From: Sphingopyxis sp. Root154
Lineage (GTDB): Bacteria; Pseudomonadota; Alphaproteobacteria; Sphingomonadales; Sphingomonadaceae
Direction of reading: 5' to 3'
NCBI RefSeq assembly: GCF_001427105.1
Contig: NZ_LMGI01000001.1
Location: 868,001 to 932,000, forward strand
DNA: 64,000 nt
A program made the translations under genes and the position numbers. This document shows, piece by piece, positions 1-10,506 of this stretch. Numbering within the stretch: position 1 is the first letter of the stretch; each line of letters opens with the position of its first letter. Below the pieces are notes generated by a model that saw only the letters and a program-made list of their open reading frames with translations, was not told the DNA's origin and made no database searches.

Positions 1-1506
1 GGGAATGATGATGAAGAAACGGCCGATCCACATCGCGGCGCCCAGCATGCCGTTATAGAAAGGCGTGTTGGCGGTAAGGCCCGCAAAGGCCGACCCGTTG
101 TTCGCGACCGCGCTGGTGAAGGCGTAGAGGATTTCCGAAAAGCCGTGCGGACCCTTGTTGAGCGGCCCCGCCAGCCCCGCCTCGGTCACCGACGCGATCG
201 CCGTGAAGCCGAGGATGATGAGCGGCAGGACAGCGATCGCGAGCACCGCGAGCTTCACCTCGCGCGCCTCGATCTTCTTGCCGACATATTCGGGGGTACG
301 CCCCACCATCAGCCCCGCGACGAAGATCGCGAGGATCGCGAAGAGCAGGAAGCCGTAGATGCCCGCACCGACGCCGCCGATCACGACTTCGCCAAGCTGC
401 ATGTTGAACAGCGGAATCATCCCGCCGAGCGCGGTAAAGCTGTCATGCATGCCGTTGACCGCCCCGCACGACGCGGCGGTAGTGACGACCGCGAACAGCG
501 CCGTCTGGGCGATGCCGAAGCGAACCTCCTTGCCTTCCATATTGCCGCCCATGGCGCCAAGATCATGGAGGATCGGATTGCCCGCGGCTTCCTGCCAATA
601 GGTGATCGCGGTGCCCGCGACGAACAACGTCGTCATCGCGGCAAGGATCGCCCAGCCCTGGCGCTGGTTGCCCACCGCACGGCCGAAGGTCCAGGTCAGC
701 CCGACGCCGATCGCGAAGATCGAAAGCATCTGGACGAGGTTGGTGAGCGCGGTTGGATTTTCAAACGGATGCGCCGAGTTGGCGTTGAAGAAGCCGCCAC
801 CATTGGTGCCGAGCAGCTTGATCGCTTCCTGCGAAGCGACCGGACCGAGCGCGAGCGTCTGCTTGACGCCTTCTAGCGTCGTCACGTCGACCGAACCCGC
901 CAGCGTCTGCGGCACGCCGCTCGCGATATAAAAGATCGCGATGGCGAAGCAGAGCGGGAGGAGCAGATAGAGGGTGACGCGCGTCATATCGGCCCAGAAA
1001 TTGCCGATCGTCGATGCGCTGCGCCGGGCAAAGCCGCGGAACAGTGCGAAAGCGAGCGCGATGCCCGTCGCCGCCGACAGGAAGTTGTGGATCGTCAGCC
1101 CGAGCATCTGGCTGAGGTTCGACATCGTCGATTCCCCGCCATAGCTTTGCCAGTTGGTGTTGGCAGTGAAGCTGATCGCGGTGTTGAACGCCAGATGCTC
1201 ATTGACCCCGTCAAATCCAAGCGGATTGAGCGGCAGCCCGCCCTGCAGGCGCAGGATCGCATATGTGAAGAGCGCGAGCATCGCGTTGAAGATCAGCATA
1301 TGGACCGCGTAACGGCGCCACCCCTGCTCTTCGGTCGGGTCGATGCCCGACAGGCGGTAAAAGCCCGTCTCGACCGGGCCGAGTATGCGGTGCAGCGGCG
1401 TCCGGCGCCCTTCGTAGAGCGCGAAGAGCCACTGCCCCATCGGCTTGCAGAGCAGGAGCAGGATCGCGACGAACGCGATGATGAGAAACCATCCCTGAAA
1501 GGTCAT
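1..1506 (-). CDS. kdpA: Potassium-transporting ATPase subunit A (3' part cut by window edge)
   Basis: KdpA is the K+-selective channel-like subunit of the inner-membrane KdpFABC P-type ATPase, which scavenges potassium when it is scarce. The first 502 residues are present; the family is about 550-600 long, so roughly the last 60-90 codons lie beyond base 1. Many hydrophobic helices are visible, with the four filter-like loops of the family: [10 protein letters not shown] near residue 115, the [18 protein letters not shown] loop in the middle, [11 protein letters not shown], and NNGSAFAGL near the window edge. The ATG is preceded by AAGGAGG, which overlaps the end of kdpF, so the two genes are translationally close. 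kdpB and kdpC should follow outside the window. Confidence 0.97.
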   Translation of the reverse strand, partial: MTFQGWFLIIAFVAILLLLCKPMGQWLFALYEGRRTPLHRILGPVETGFYRLSGIDPTEEQGWRRYAVHMLIFNAMLALFTYAILRLQGGLPLNPLGFDGVNEHLAFNTAISFTANTNWQSYGGESTMSNLSQMLGLTIHNFLSAATGIALAFALFRGFARRSASTIGNFWADMTRVTLYLLLPLCFAIAIFYIASGVPQTLAGSVDVTTLEGVKQTLALGPVASQEAIKLLGTNGGGFFNANSAHPFENPTALTNLVQMLSIFAIGVGLTWTFGRAVGNQRQGWAILAAMTTLFVAGTAITYWQEAAGNPILHDLGAMGGNMEGKEVRFGIAQTALFAVVTTAASCGAVNGMHDSFTALGGMIPLFNMQLGEVVIGGVGAGIYGFLLFAILAIFVAGLMVGRTPEYVGKKIEAREVKLAVLAIAVLPLIILGFTAIASVTEAGLAGPLNKGPHGFSEILYAFTSAVANNGSAFAGLTANTPFYNGMLGAAMWIGRFFIIIP

Positions 1507-1518
1507 GGGTTCGCCTCC

Positions 1519-1608
1519 TTAGAAGCGTTCAGGCCGTGCGAGCACGGCAACGAGATAGATGAGAAGGCCGAGCGCGGTGGCGCCCGCGAGCCAGAGGTCG
1601 AGAGTCAT
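1519..1608 (-). CDS. kdpF: Potassium-transporting ATPase small subunit F
   Basis: This 29-residue single-helix protein begins MTLDLWLAGATALGLLIYLV and ends in ARPERF, the usual size and shape of KdpF, the small lipid-like stabilising peptide of the KdpABC complex. It sits 12 bases upstream of kdpA, and its stop codon region supplies the ribosome site for kdpA. It was recognised by position, length, hydrophobic profile and the ARPE.F ending. Confidence 0.9.
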   Translation of the reverse strand: MTLDLWLAGATALGLLIYLVAVLARPERF

Positions 1609-1620
1609 GGACATCATTCC

Positions 1621-1704
1621 TTATGCGTCGTCGCACAGGCGCGCGTAGCCGAGGCTCGCGGCGAGCAAGGCGAGGATGATGCCGACCCAGATGAGATCCT
1701 GCAT
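1621..1704 (-). CDS. Tiny membrane protein upstream of kdpF
   Basis: A 27-codon ORF begins MQDLIWVGIILALLAASLGY and ends ARLCDDA. It has one predicted transmembrane helix with a short polar tail containing Cys. It ends 12 bases before the kdpF start, so it is probably the first gene of the kdp operon. Small proteins of this type often precede kdpF in proteobacteria (from memory of the family). Its function is not known to me; a role as an accessory peptide of the Kdp pump is only a guess from position. Confidence 0.6.
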   Translation of the reverse strand: MQDLIWVGIILALLAASLGYARLCDDA

Positions 1705-1993
1705 GGTTTTGCTCCAGCAAGGCGCTGGCCACGGGACGTGGCACGAGTCGTCTGCGGACTCCCAAATAGGTGAGGCGCGCGTTTGAATGCGAGAGACCGA
1801 AAGGGCGGCTCGCATAGTATTCTCATATGATTTTGCAGATTTTCTGGCCGGTGAGCGCGGGCCGCGAAAACAAATGGAAATACAATGGGCGGCGCCCTTC
1901 CTCGATCTCGAATCCCTATGCGCCTCCCAATAGATTGCGGGCATCGAGTTCCGATCTTCGGGCATCGATTGAGTAGCCAAGGAGCATCTCACC
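1705..1993. other. Intergenic region, probable divergent promoters
   Basis: These 289 bases separate the leftward kdp operon from the rightward small-gene cluster. No convincing gene is present; the ORFs here overlap on both strands and have no family look. The kdp promoter must lie here, but I could not identify a KdpE box by eye. Confidence 0.5.
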
Positions 1994-2260
1994 ATGATTT
2001 CTGCGATTTCCGCGGAGCCCGACCCAGCCGGGTCGATAGTATTCGTTGGCCGCGACGCGGCCGGCCACTGGCTCGTTCAGGGCTGCAAAGGACAGCTTGA
2101 AGGCCGTTTCATTTCCCGCGACGCCGCCTGGGCTTTTGCCCGCGCCGAGTGCCGCGGCCTTCCGGGTGCGCGGATAGTCCACGCGCTGCGTCCGCTGATT
2201 TCCACCGTCTCGTTCGAGCCTTTGCGGCCCGACGAATGTGCGATCGACCGCGCGGCTTGA
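1994..2260 (+). CDS. Small conserved-looking hypothetical protein
   Basis: This 88-residue soluble protein has a regular pattern: VFVGRDAAGHWLVQ, then GRFISRDAAWAFARAE, then GARIVHAL near residue 65. It suggests a small alpha/beta fold in which a repeated residue pattern faces one side. The start is supported by AAGGAGC eight bases upstream. It is the first of three closely spaced genes divergent from kdp. I do not recognise a named family. Confidence 0.6.
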   Translation: MISAISAEPDPAGSIVFVGRDAAGHWLVQGCKGQLEGRFISRDAAWAFARAECRGLPGARIVHALRPLISTVSFEPLRPDECAIDRAA

Positions 2261-2271
2261 GGAGGCTCGTC

Positions 2272-2784
2272 ATGCATTATTCCTATAGCGCCCCTGCCGG
2301 CATCGTCTGGATGGCACCCGCCACAAACGGGTGGGGAACGCTGGTGCAAGGCGCGCAAAACCGGGCTGAGAAGGATCGCCGCTGGCCCGCCATGCTTCGC
2401 AAGCTCACGGGCCTGCGCAAGCGTGGGCGCCGCAGCATTCGCATCGTCGACGCCGATTGCGGCGCGGGCGAGCTGCTGATTCACGCCGTCCGGCGCGCAC
2501 GCGAGATGGGTTTCGTCGCGATCGAAGGCCGCGGTGTCGACGCCGATCCTCACCTGATCGCCAGCGCGCGCTGCGCGGCCACCGGGCACAGCGATCCCGC
2601 CATCGGCCTCGTCTTCGAACAGGGCGACCCGGACGAGGTCCTGCGCGAAGAAGCCGAATATCCGGCTGACCTGCTGCTCTGCCCGGCGTCCGACGCCGAC
2701 ACGCGCGAACGCGCGGCGCTGGCCCGCACCTCGGCGAACAGCGTCCTGTGGGATCGCAAGGCGAAACAGGAGCGCGGATCATGA
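2272..2784 (+). CDS. SAM-dependent methyltransferase-like protein
   Basis: This 170-residue protein carries a class I methyltransferase-like motif I, VDADCGAGELLIHAVRRA, near residues 62-79, followed by an acidic second strand, EGRGVDADPHL. The protein is short for a full methyltransferase, and the catalytic C-terminal half is abbreviated. The substrate is unknown. AGGAGG precedes the ATG by eight bases. The stop overlaps the start of the next gene (ATGA), so the two are probably translated together. Confidence 0.6.
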   Translation: MHYSYSAPAGIVWMAPATNGWGTLVQGAQNRAEKDRRWPAMLRKLTGLRKRGRRSIRIVDADCGAGELLIHAVRRAREMGFVAIEGRGVDADPHLIASARCAATGHSDPAIGLVFEQGDPDEVLREEAEYPADLLLCPASDADTRERAALARTSANSVLWDRKAKQERGS

Positions 2785-3035
2785 CCCGGCGCTATCTCTT
2801 CTGGCGTATCGCCGGGGCCGCCCTCATCGGCGCGGGCTATGTCCTGACCCACCTCGCAACCGAGGCCGGCGCCAACCTTGTCGGCATTACCGGCCTTCTC
2901 GTCGCCGCAGCCGGATTGCTTCTGATGCTCGCGGGAAAGAAGGCCGTGCTCGCGCTGCGTGTCGAGCGAAGCCGCCACCGCGAGCTGCCGGGTGCGATCC
3001 GCGCCTCGCGTCGCGCCCGGCGCGAAGAACACTAA
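2781..3035 (+). CDS. Small two-helix membrane protein
   Basis: This 84-residue protein has two hydrophobic segments (about residues 7-27 and 31-51) and a strongly basic C-terminal tail rich in Arg. It overlaps the preceding methyltransferase-like gene by four bases (ATGA). No family is recognised. The basic tail probably lies on the cytoplasmic side. Confidence 0.6.
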   Translation: MTRRYLFWRIAGAALIGAGYVLTHLATEAGANLVGITGLLVAAAGLLLMLAGKKAVLALRVERSRHRELPGAIRASRRARREEH

Positions 3036-3167
3036 GGCCTCCCCATCTAAGGATCAGTTTCATGTCCTCCTTTCACTTAGTCGGCGGCGAAATGCACGTC
3101 GAAGGGGCAGCGGCTCGCCCCGTGGATGGACGACGGCACCCCCTCGACCCGCGCCGCATGACGGCGG

Positions 3168-3848
3168 TCACGGCGCGGCGTTGAAGTCCGCCACCAGGTC
3201 GAAGCGGTCGCCGCGAAACAGCTGCCGCACATGGGTGACGACGCGCCCCGCGCGCCAGGTCGTGCGGTCGAGCTCGAGACAGGCAGCGCCCGTTCCGATC
3301 CCCAGCAGCGCCGCTTCCTTGCGCGTCGGCGTCACCGCGCGGATCACATGGCGCGCCTGCGTCCACGGAATGTGACCGAGCAGCCAGGTTCCCGGCGCTT
3401 CCCTGGCAAAGTCCGCGTCCGCTGCCTCGGGGACTTCGCTAAGCGCGATGAACCGTCGTTCGAGCGCAAAGGCTTCGCCCGCCGCCATATGCACGCCTTC
3501 AATGCGCAGCGCCGGACCGGAGAGCGGCTCACCGCCTGCGTCGGCGGTTTCTATCGACGCCAGCTCCCAGCGATAGGCTTCGCCGCGCGCGGCGATGAGT
3601 TCGGCGAGGTCGGGCACGGTCATCACCGCCGAATGAACCGGCGGATGCGCCACAAATGTCCCCGCCTTGCGGCGCCGTTCGACCAGCCCCGATGCGGCGA
3701 GTTCGCCGAGCGCCTTGCTCACCGTCGCACGCGCGCAGCCATAGCGCGCGGCGAGTTCCTGTTCGGTCGGCACGCGGTCGCCGGGGCGCCACTCGCCCGA
3801 CTGGATCGAGGCGGCGATCTCTTCGCGGATGCGCCGCGCGGGGTTCAT
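3168..3848 (-). CDS. hutC: Histidine utilisation repressor, GntR family
   Basis: HutC represses hut genes and is released by urocanate. The N-terminal third is a GntR winged helix with PTEQELAARYGCARATVSKAL; the rest is a UTRA ligand-binding domain ending with the basic-aromatic RQLFRGDRFDLV stretch. The start at 3848 gives 226 residues and an ATGA overlap with the end of hutF. An in-frame ATG 21 bases further upstream lies inside hutF and is less likely. Co-transcription with hutF makes the repressor autoregulated through the operator at 5208-5225. Confidence 0.93.
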   Translation of the reverse strand: MNPARRIREEIAASIQSGEWRPGDRVPTEQELAARYGCARATVSKALGELAASGLVERRRKAGTFVAHPPVHSAVMTVPDLAELIAARGEAYRWELASIETADAGGEPLSGPALRIEGVHMAAGEAFALERRFIALSEVPEAADADFAREAPGTWLLGHIPWTQARHVIRAVTPTRKEAALLGIGTGAACLELDRTTWRAGRVVTHVRQLFRGDRFDLVADFNAAP

Positions 3849-5194
3849 GCGAGCAGCCGCGCGATGCACGCGCGATAGGCGGCGCCGATGTCATCCGCAT
3901 CGACATGACGGCCTTTCTCGACGCGCTTGGCGCCCGCGCGCCAAACGCTGTCCACCGCACCCGCGCGCGCCGCGAATATCCAGCGATCGAGCAAGGTCGC
4001 ATCATCGGTTCCCGCGAAGGCGGAATGATCGAGGTCGAGCGAAACAATGTCGGCGGCGTGACCGACGGCGAGTCCGGCGGGCACACCCAGCGCCTGCGAC
4101 CCGCCATGCACCGCGCGTGCGAACAGGTTCGCGCCGACGAAGGGCGACGCCTCGTCCGCCAGCAATGCCCGCGCACGCTGCGCCAGACGCTGCGAATATT
4201 CGAGCGCGCGCAGTTCCTGCGCCGCGTCGACGAGGATGTTGCTGTCGGTCCCGATCCCGAAACGACCGCCCGCGGCGAGATAGTCGACCGCCGGAAAAAT
4301 GCCGTCGCCCAGATTGCCTTCGGTGATCGGGCACAGTCCGGCGACAGCGCCGCTCGCGGCGAGGCGCTGGACCTCGTTCGCATCGAGGTGGGTCGAATGG
4401 ATCAGGCACCAGCGGTCGTCGACGCCGGCGTTGTCGATCAGCCATTCGACCGGCCGCGCGCCGCTCCACGCGACGCAATCGGCGACCTCCTTCACCTGCT
4501 CAGCGGCATGGATATGCACCGGGCCAGTTGGCGACATTTCAAGCAGCGCCGCCAGCTCGTCGGGCGTCACCGCGCGCAGTGAGTGCGGCGCAACGCCGAT
4601 ATTGGCGTCGCCGGAGAGCTTTGGCCACGAAGCGTCGAGCAGCGCCGCAAATCCGTCGACGTCGTTTAGAAAGCGCCGCTGGCCGGGGCTCGGCGGCGCC
4701 GCGTCGAAATTCCCGTGCGCGTAGAAGACGGGGAGCAAGGTCAGCCCGATCCCTGTCGCGGCGCTGGCCTGCGCAATCGCCCCTGCCATCTCGGCGGGGT
4801 CGGCATAGGCGGCGCCCGCCGGATCGTGATGCAGATAGTGAAACTCGCCGACTCGCGTGAATCCCGTCTCCAGCATCTCGGCATATGCCTGCGCGGTGAT
4901 TGCCGCGACATCCTCGGGCGTCAGCCGATCGAGAAAGCGGTACATGATCTCACGCCAGCTCCAGAAATTATCGTCGGGCCGGCTGCGGCGCTCCGAGAGC
5001 CCCGCCATCCCGCGCTGGAAGCCGTGGCTGTGAACGTTGCACAGGCCGGGAAGCGCGACACGATGTCGTTCGTCTCCGGACTCCGCGGCAACGCCGGTCT
5101 CAACTGCTGCGATCCGGCCGTCGGCGACGTGCAATCGCACATCCTTCGCCCAGCCATTGTCGACCCATGCGCGTTCAAACCAGAGAGCCATCAT
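3845..5194 (-). CDS. hutF: Formimidoylglutamate deiminase
   Basis: HutF hydrolyses N-formimino-L-glutamate to N-formyl-L-glutamate and ammonia, the first half of the two-step HutF/HutG branch of histidine breakdown. The 449 residues are the normal length. Amidohydrolase metal and active-site motifs are seen in order: [15 protein letters not shown] near residue 55, [15 protein letters not shown], and [14 protein letters not shown] stands six bases from the first of two tandem ATG codons. It is transcribed leftward with hutC, divergent from hutI. Confidence 0.95.
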   Translation of the reverse strand: MMALWFERAWVDNGWAKDVRLHVADGRIAAVETGVAAESGDERHRVALPGLCNVHSHGFQRGMAGLSERRSRPDDNFWSWREIMYRFLDRLTPEDVAAITAQAYAEMLETGFTRVGEFHYLHHDPAGAAYADPAEMAGAIAQASAATGIGLTLLPVFYAHGNFDAAPPSPGQRRFLNDVDGFAALLDASWPKLSGDANIGVAPHSLRAVTPDELAALLEMSPTGPVHIHAAEQVKEVADCVAWSGARPVEWLIDNAGVDDRWCLIHSTHLDANEVQRLAASGAVAGLCPITEGNLGDGIFPAVDYLAAGGRFGIGTDSNILVDAAQELRALEYSQRLAQRARALLADEASPFVGANLFARAVHGGSQALGVPAGLAVGHAADIVSLDLDHSAFAGTDDATLLDRWIFAARAGAVDSVWRAGAKRVEKGRHVDADDIGAAYRACIARLLA

Positions 5195-5207
5195 CTTTCG
5201 TCCTCAT

Positions 5208-5225
5208 ATTATGTCTAGACATAAT
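5208..5225. promoter_or_regulatory. HutC operator candidate (perfect palindrome)
   Basis: The 18 bases ATTATGTCTAGACATAAT are a perfect inverted repeat between divergent hutF and hutI. The core TGTCTAGACA fits the published HutC-subfamily GntR consensus yGTMTAKACy exactly. A further half-site-like TGTCTACAT follows at about 5244. One site here could control both hut transcripts. Confidence 0.85.
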
Positions 5226-5250
5226 GACGCGTCCGGACAACAATGTCTAC

Positions 5251-6435
5251 ATGGAGCAGCTCTGGACGAACGCCCGACTCGCAACGATGGCCGATGACAC
5301 CCTCGGCCTGATCGACCATGGCGTCGTGGCGGCGCAGAACGGCCGGATCGTCTATGCCGGCCCCGCCGACGGCGCGCCGGCGACCGCGCAAAAGGTCTAT
5401 GATTGCGAAGGCCGGCTGATCACCCCCGGCCTCATCGATTGCCACACACACCTTGTCCACGGCGGCAATCGCGCGAACGAATGGGCAATGCGGCTTGCGG
5501 GCGCGAGCTATGAGGAGATCGCGCGTGCAGGCGGCGGCATCGTCTCGACGATGCGCGCGACGCGCGACGCGAGCGAGGAGCAACTGGTTGCCAGCGCCCT
5601 TCCCCGCCTTGATGCGCTGATCGCCGAGGGCGTCACGACGATCGAGATCAAATCGGGTTACGGCCTGTCTACCGGCGACGAACTCAAGATGCTGCGCGCC
5701 GCCCGCGCGCTCGCCGGGCACCGCAACATCCGCGTCGAGCCAACCTTCCTCGGCGCGCACGCGCTGCCCCCCGAATATAAGGGTGACAGCGACGCCTATA
5801 TCGACCTCGTCGTGGGCGAGATGATCCCCGCGGCGGCGCCGCTCGCAACCGCGGTCGACGCCTTTTGCGAAGGCATCGGCTTCTCGCCCGCGCAATGCAC
5901 GCGCGTGATCGAGGCGGCCAAGGCGCACGGCCTTGCCGTCAAGCTCCACGCCGAACAATTGTCGGCGCTCAACGGCAGCGCGCTCGCCGCGCGGCACGGC
6001 GCGCTGTCGGCCGATCATCTCGAACATGCGACCGACGACGATGTCCGCGCGATGGCCGCGGCGGGCACCGTCGCGGTGCTGCTGCCCGGCGCCTATTATT
6101 TCATGCGCGAGACGAAACTGCCGCCGATCGACGCGATGCGTCGCCACGGCACCCGCATCGCGCTCGCGACCGACAACAACCCCGGCACCTCGCCGACCAC
6201 CTCGCTGCTGCTCATGCTCAATATGGGCGCGACTTTGTTCGGGCTGACGGTGGTCGAGGCGCTGCACGGGGTGACGATCAATGCCGCCGCCGCGCTCGGC
6301 CTTGGCGCCGAGATCGGCACGCTCGAGCCCGGCAAGGCGTGCGACCTCGCGATCTGGGACGTCAGCGACCCGGCCGAGCTCGTCTACCGCATCGGTTTCA
6401 ACCCGCTTCATCAACGCATCAAGGACGGACAATGA
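5251..6435 (+). CDS. hutI: Imidazolonepropionase
   Basis: HutI hydrolyses 4-imidazolone-5-propanoate to N-formimino-L-glutamate. Metal-site motifs are present: [28 protein letters not shown] and [11 protein letters not shown]. The start [13 protein letters not shown] at 5251 matches how family members usually begin (394 residues). An in-frame ATG at 5224 would overlap the operator and add nine residues. Neither start has a strong Shine-Dalgarno, so the transcript may have a very short leader. The stop overlaps hutH (ATGA). Confidence 0.95.
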   Translation: MEQLWTNARLATMADDTLGLIDHGVVAAQNGRIVYAGPADGAPATAQKVYDCEGRLITPGLIDCHTHLVHGGNRANEWAMRLAGASYEEIARAGGGIVSTMRATRDASEEQLVASALPRLDALIAEGVTTIEIKSGYGLSTGDELKMLRAARALAGHRNIRVEPTFLGAHALPPEYKGDSDAYIDLVVGEMIPAAAPLATAVDAFCEGIGFSPAQCTRVIEAAKAHGLAVKLHAEQLSALNGSALAARHGALSADHLEHATDDDVRAMAAAGTVAVLLPGAYYFMRETKLPPIDAMRRHGTRIALATDNNPGTSPTTSLLLMLNMGATLFGLTVVEALHGVTINAAAALGLGAEIGTLEPGKACDLAIWDVSDPAELVYRIGFNPLHQRIKDGQ

Positions 6436-7952
6436 TCATCACTCCCGGCGCCATGACACTCGCCGACTGGTGCGAAATCTATGAGGGCGCGAGCGCCGAA
6501 CTGAGCGCCGGTGCATGGGATGCGATCGACGCGAGCGCCGCCGCGGTCGCGCGCATCGTCGCGAAGGGCGCGCCGGTCTATGGCATCAATACCGGCTTCG
6601 GAAAGCTGGCGAGCGTTCGCATCGCCGACGACGATCTGGCGACGCTCCAGCGCAATATCGTGCTCAGCCACGCCGCGGGCACCGGCGCGCCGTCGCCGGT
6701 GAAGATCGTGCGGTTGATGATGGCGCTGAAGCTCGCGAGCTTTGGCATGGGCGCCTCGGGTGTGAAGCGCGAGACGGTCGCGATGATCGAGGCGATGCTC
6801 ACGAAAGGCCTCACTCCCGTCGTCCCGTCGCAGGGCTCGGTCGGCGCAAGCGGCGACCTCGCACCGCTCTCGCACATGGCGGCCGCGATGATCGGCGTCG
6901 GCGAAATCGAGATTGGCGGCAAGACCTTGCCCGCTGCCGAAGCGCTGGCGCAGGCCGGCCTCACTCCACTCGACCTCGGCCCCAAGGAAGGCCTCGCGCT
7001 GCTCAACGGCACTCAATTCTCCACCGCCAACGCGCTCGCGGGCTTGTTCCGCGCCGAGACCGTCTTCCGCTCGGCGCTGATTACCGGCGCGCTGTCGACC
7101 GAAGCCGCCAAGGGCTCGGACGCCCCCTTCGACGCGCGCATCCACGCCTTGCGCGGCCATGCGGGCCAGCGCGAGGTCGGTGATACACTCCGCAATCTGA
7201 TGGCGGGATCGGCGATCCGCGCGTCGCACGCCGTCGACGACCCGCGCGTGCAGGACCCCTATTGCCTCCGCTGCCAGCCGCAGGTGATGGGCGCGGTGCT
7301 CGACCTGCTGCGTCAGGCGGGAACGACGCTCGGCATCGAGGCAAACGGCGTTTCGGACAATCCTTTGATCTTCGCCGACACCGACGAAGCTTTGTCGGGC
7401 GGCAATTTCCACGCCGAACCCGTCGCCTTCGCTGCAGACATGATCGCGATGGCGCTCTGCGAGATCGGCTCGATTTCCGAGCGCCGCATCGCGATGCTCG
7501 TCGACCCCGCGCTGTCGGGCCTGCCCGCCTTCCTCACCCCACGCCCCGGGCTCAATTCAGGCTTCATGATCCCGCAGGTTACCGCCGCAGCGCTCGTCAG
7601 CGAGAATAAACAGCGCGCCCATCCCGCCAGCGTCGATTCAATCCCGACTTCGGCCAATCAGGAGGATCATGTTTCGATGGCCGCGCACGGCGCACGGCGC
7701 CTGCTCGAGATGGCCGACAATGTCAGTGCGGTGGTCGGGATCGAACTGCTCGCCGCGTGCCAGGGCATCGATTTCCACGCACCGCTGAAATCGAGCGATG
7801 CACTCGAAGCTGCGCACAAGCATCTGCGCGCCGAGGTTCCCACGCTCGAAGACGACCGGCATTTCCACCCCGACATGGAAGCCGCGACCGCGCTGATCCG
7901 CACGGGCAGTCTCGTCGCCGCGGTGCCCGCAAGCCTGCCGGGCGTCGGCTGA
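6432..7952 (+). CDS. hutH: Histidine ammonia-lyase
   Basis: HutH deaminates L-histidine to urocanate, the first step of the pathway. It has 506 residues, the normal size. The ASGD tripeptide source of the MIO electrophile is present in [18 protein letters not shown] near residue 143. [10 protein letters not shown] near residue 53 carries the catalytic Tyr, and HNNPL-like [11 protein letters not shown] follows later. It is joined to its neighbours by a four-base overlap at the start and a TGATG overlap at the end, so hutIHGU is one translationally coupled operon. Confidence 0.97.
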   Translation: MIITPGAMTLADWCEIYEGASAELSAGAWDAIDASAAAVARIVAKGAPVYGINTGFGKLASVRIADDDLATLQRNIVLSHAAGTGAPSPVKIVRLMMALKLASFGMGASGVKRETVAMIEAMLTKGLTPVVPSQGSVGASGDLAPLSHMAAAMIGVGEIEIGGKTLPAAEALAQAGLTPLDLGPKEGLALLNGTQFSTANALAGLFRAETVFRSALITGALSTEAAKGSDAPFDARIHALRGHAGQREVGDTLRNLMAGSAIRASHAVDDPRVQDPYCLRCQPQVMGAVLDLLRQAGTTLGIEANGVSDNPLIFADTDEALSGGNFHAEPVAFAADMIAMALCEIGSISERRIAMLVDPALSGLPAFLTPRPGLNSGFMIPQVTAAALVSENKQRAHPASVDSIPTSANQEDHVSMAAHGARRLLEMADNVSAVVGIELLAACQGIDFHAPLKSSDALEAAHKHLRAEVPTLEDDRHFHPDMEAATALIRTGSLVAAVPASLPGVG

Positions 7953-8755
7953 TGGACTGGCTGCGCGTCCATCGCGGCGACGCGCCGCTCGTCATCGCCT
8001 TTCCGCACGGCGGCACCGAGCTTGCGGGGCTCGACGAACAGTATGTCTCGCGCTGGCATGCGCAGCTCGACACCGACTGGTACATCGCCGAACTTTACGC
8101 CTTCGCTGCCGATCGAGGCGCGACGCTGGTTGCGACCGATATCTCGCGCAGCGTGATCGACATGAATCGCGACCCCTCGGGCGCGTCGCTCTATCCGGGG
8201 CAGGCGACGACCGAGCTGTGCCCGACGACGACCTTCGACGGCGAACCGCTCTATCGCTTTGATGCACCGGACGAGGCCGAGATCTTGCAACGGCTGAACT
8301 CTTACCACCGCCCCTATCACGATACGCTGAGCGAAGAGCTGGACCGCTTGAAATCGGCGCACGGCCGCGTCGTCCTCTACGACGCCCATTCGATCCGCAG
8401 CCATGTCCCGCGTCTGTTCGATGGCGAGCTGCCGCAGTTCAACATCGGCACCAATGGCGGCGCGACCTGCGCCCCCGAACTCGAAACCATCGTCGCGAAC
8501 ATCTGCGCCGCGAGCGGCAAGAGCCATGTCGTCAACGGCCGCTTCAAGAGCGGCTGGACGACACGCCACTACGGCCAGCCCGACGACGGCATCCACGCGA
8601 TCCAGATGGAGTTGGCACAGCGCGGTTACATGGCCGAGCCCGCCGAAATCACCCACGCCAACTGGCCCGCCCCTCTCGACCCCAACCCCGCGATCCGGCC
8701 CGTGCTGGAGCAAGTGATCGCCGCGGCCCTCGATTTTGCGAAAGGACAATCATGA
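7952..8755 (+). CDS. hutG: N-formylglutamate deformylase
   Basis: HutG hydrolyses N-formyl-L-glutamate to formate and glutamate, finishing the branch that HutF begins. It has 267 residues. Family motifs seen are FPHGGTEL near residue 17, [16 protein letters not shown] in the first third, and [12 protein letters not shown] in the middle. It starts on the hutH stop (TGATG) and overlaps hutU (ATGA). Confidence 0.95.
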   Translation: MDWLRVHRGDAPLVIAFPHGGTELAGLDEQYVSRWHAQLDTDWYIAELYAFAADRGATLVATDISRSVIDMNRDPSGASLYPGQATTELCPTTTFDGEPLYRFDAPDEAEILQRLNSYHRPYHDTLSEELDRLKSAHGRVVLYDAHSIRSHVPRLFDGELPQFNIGTNGGATCAPELETIVANICAASGKSHVVNGRFKSGWTTRHYGQPDDGIHAIQMELAQRGYMAEPAEITHANWPAPLDPNPAIRPVLEQVIAAALDFAKGQS

Positions 8756-10431
8756 CCACCCGCCCCCAGAATCCCAGACTGGACAACAGCCGCGTGATCC
8801 GCCCGGCTACCGGCAGCGAGATCAGCGCGAAAAGCTGGCTCACCGAAGCCCCGATGCGGATGCTGATGAACAACCTCCACCCCGACGTTGCCGAGCGGCC
8901 CGAGGAACTGGTCGTCTATGGCGGCATCGGCCGCGCCGCGCGCGACTGGGAAAGCTATGACCGGATCGTCGAAACGCTGAAGCGGCTCAACGACGACGAA
9001 ACCCTGCTCATCCAGTCGGGTAAGCCGGTGGGCGTGTTCCGCACCCACGCCGATGCCCCGCGCGTCCTGCTCGCCAATTCGAACCTCGTCCCCGAATGGG
9101 CGAACTGGGAGCATTTTCACGAGCTCGATAAAAAGGGCCTGATGATGTACGGCCAGATGACCGCGGGCAGCTGGATTTACATCGGCAGCCAGGGCATCGT
9201 TCAGGGCACCTACGAAACCTTCGTCGAAATGGGCCGCCAGCATTATGGCGGCAGCCTTGCGGGCCGCTGGCTGCTCACCGCCGGCCTCGGCGGCATGGGC
9301 GGGGCGCAGCCGCTCGCGGCGGTGATGGCGGGCGCGAGCTGCCTCGCGATCGAATGCCAGCCGAGCCGCATCGAAATGCGCCTGCGAACCGGTTATCTCG
9401 ACAAGCAGGCGAACAGCATCGACGAAGCCATCGCGATGATCGAGGCGAGCCATGCCGATGGCAAGCCCATATCGGTCGGCCTGCTCGGCAACGCCGCCGA
9501 AATCCTGCCCGAAATCTTCCGCCGCGGCATCCGTCCCGATCTGCTCACCGACCAGACCTCGGCGCACGATCCGGTCAACGGCTATCTCCCCGCGGGCTGG
9601 ACGCTCGACGAGTGGTTTTCGAAGCGCGAGAGCGATCCCGACGCCGTCGCAAAAGCGGCCAAGGCGTCAATGGCGGTGCATGTGGAGGCGATGCTCGACC
9701 TGCAGGCTGCGGGCGTGCCGACCACCGACTATGGCAATAACATCCGGCAGGTGGCGAAGGACGAAGGCGTCGAGAATGCGTTCGACTTTCCGGGTTTCGT
9801 CCCCGCCTATGTCCGCCCGCTCTTCTGCCGCGGCGTCGGCCCCTTCCGCTGGGTGGCGCTGTCGGGCGATCCCGAGGATATCTACAAGACCGACGCCAAG
9901 GTGAAGGAGCTGCTCCCCGACAATACGCACCTCCACAACTGGCTCGATATGGCGCGCGAGAAGATCCAGTTTCAGGGTCTGCCCGCGCGCATCTGCTGGG
10001 TCGGACTGGGCGACCGCCACCGGCTCGGCCTCGCCTTCAACGAGATGGTGGCATCGGGCGAACTTAAGGCGCCCATCGTCATCGGCCGCGACCATCTGGA
10101 CTCGGGCTCCGTTGCGAGCCCCAATCGCGAGACCGAGGCGATGCGCGACGGCAGCGATGCCGTATCCGACTGGCCGCTGCTCAACGCCCTCCTCAATACC
10201 GCGAGCGGCGCGACCTGGGTGTCGCTGCATCATGGCGGCGGGGTCGGCATGGGCTATTCGCAGCACGCCGGCATGGTCATCGTCGCCGACGGCACCCCCG
10301 AAGCGGCGAAGCGCCTTGAGCGCGTGCTATGGAACGACCCCGGCACCGGCGTGATGCGCCACGCCGACGCAGGCTATGACATCGCGATCGACTGCGCGCG
10401 CGAAAAGGGCCTCGACCTGCCGAGCATCTAG
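8752..10431 (+). CDS. hutU: Urocanate hydratase
   Basis: HutU converts urocanate to imidazolonepropionate using tightly bound NAD+. It has 559 residues, the usual length. The dinucleotide site is visible in [13 protein letters not shown] near residue 180, the catalytic Tyr region in the N-terminal third, and the Cys-containing [14 protein letters not shown] near residue 413. It is the last gene of the hut operon. Confidence 0.97.
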   Translation: MTTRPQNPRLDNSRVIRPATGSEISAKSWLTEAPMRMLMNNLHPDVAERPEELVVYGGIGRAARDWESYDRIVETLKRLNDDETLLIQSGKPVGVFRTHADAPRVLLANSNLVPEWANWEHFHELDKKGLMMYGQMTAGSWIYIGSQGIVQGTYETFVEMGRQHYGGSLAGRWLLTAGLGGMGGAQPLAAVMAGASCLAIECQPSRIEMRLRTGYLDKQANSIDEAIAMIEASHADGKPISVGLLGNAAEILPEIFRRGIRPDLLTDQTSAHDPVNGYLPAGWTLDEWFSKRESDPDAVAKAAKASMAVHVEAMLDLQAAGVPTTDYGNNIRQVAKDEGVENAFDFPGFVPAYVRPLFCRGVGPFRWVALSGDPEDIYKTDAKVKELLPDNTHLHNWLDMAREKIQFQGLPARICWVGLGDRHRLGLAFNEMVASGELKAPIVIGRDHLDSGSVASPNRETEAMRDGSDAVSDWPLLNALLNTASGATWVSLHHGGGVGMGYSQHAGMVIVADGTPEAAKRLERVLWNDPGTGVMRHADAGYDIAIDCAREKGLDLPSI

Positions 10432-10470
10432 CGCTTGTTTCAGTTGCACCGAAACAGCTTCGCATCCTAA

Positions 10471-10498
10471 GGCTCTCCCCGACGATGAGGGGAGAGCC
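10471..10498 (+). terminator. Hairpin after hutU, overlapping the next ribosome site
   Basis: GGCTCTCCCC and GGGGAGAGCC form a perfect 10-bp stem with an 8-base loop. There is no T-run, so it is not a classic intrinsic terminator. Its 3' arm supplies the only purine-rich Shine-Dalgarno-like sequence (GGGGAGAG) for the acyl-CoA dehydrogenase start at 10507. It could therefore hide that site, or simply stabilise the 3' end of the hut mRNA. Confidence 0.6.
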
Positions 10499-10506
10499 AG
10501 ACGCCG

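Noticed and set aside
3062-3184. A 40-codon plus-strand ORF beginning MSSFHLVGGEMHVEG between the small membrane gene and hutC
   Set aside because: It has a weak ribosome site and runs into the 3' end of hutC on the other strand, without a recognisable family; not supported enough to list as a gene.
5167-5223. Longest possible N-terminus of hutI starting at 5167
   Set aside because: It would extend into the coding start of hutF on the other strand and across the operator; family members start at the later Met.
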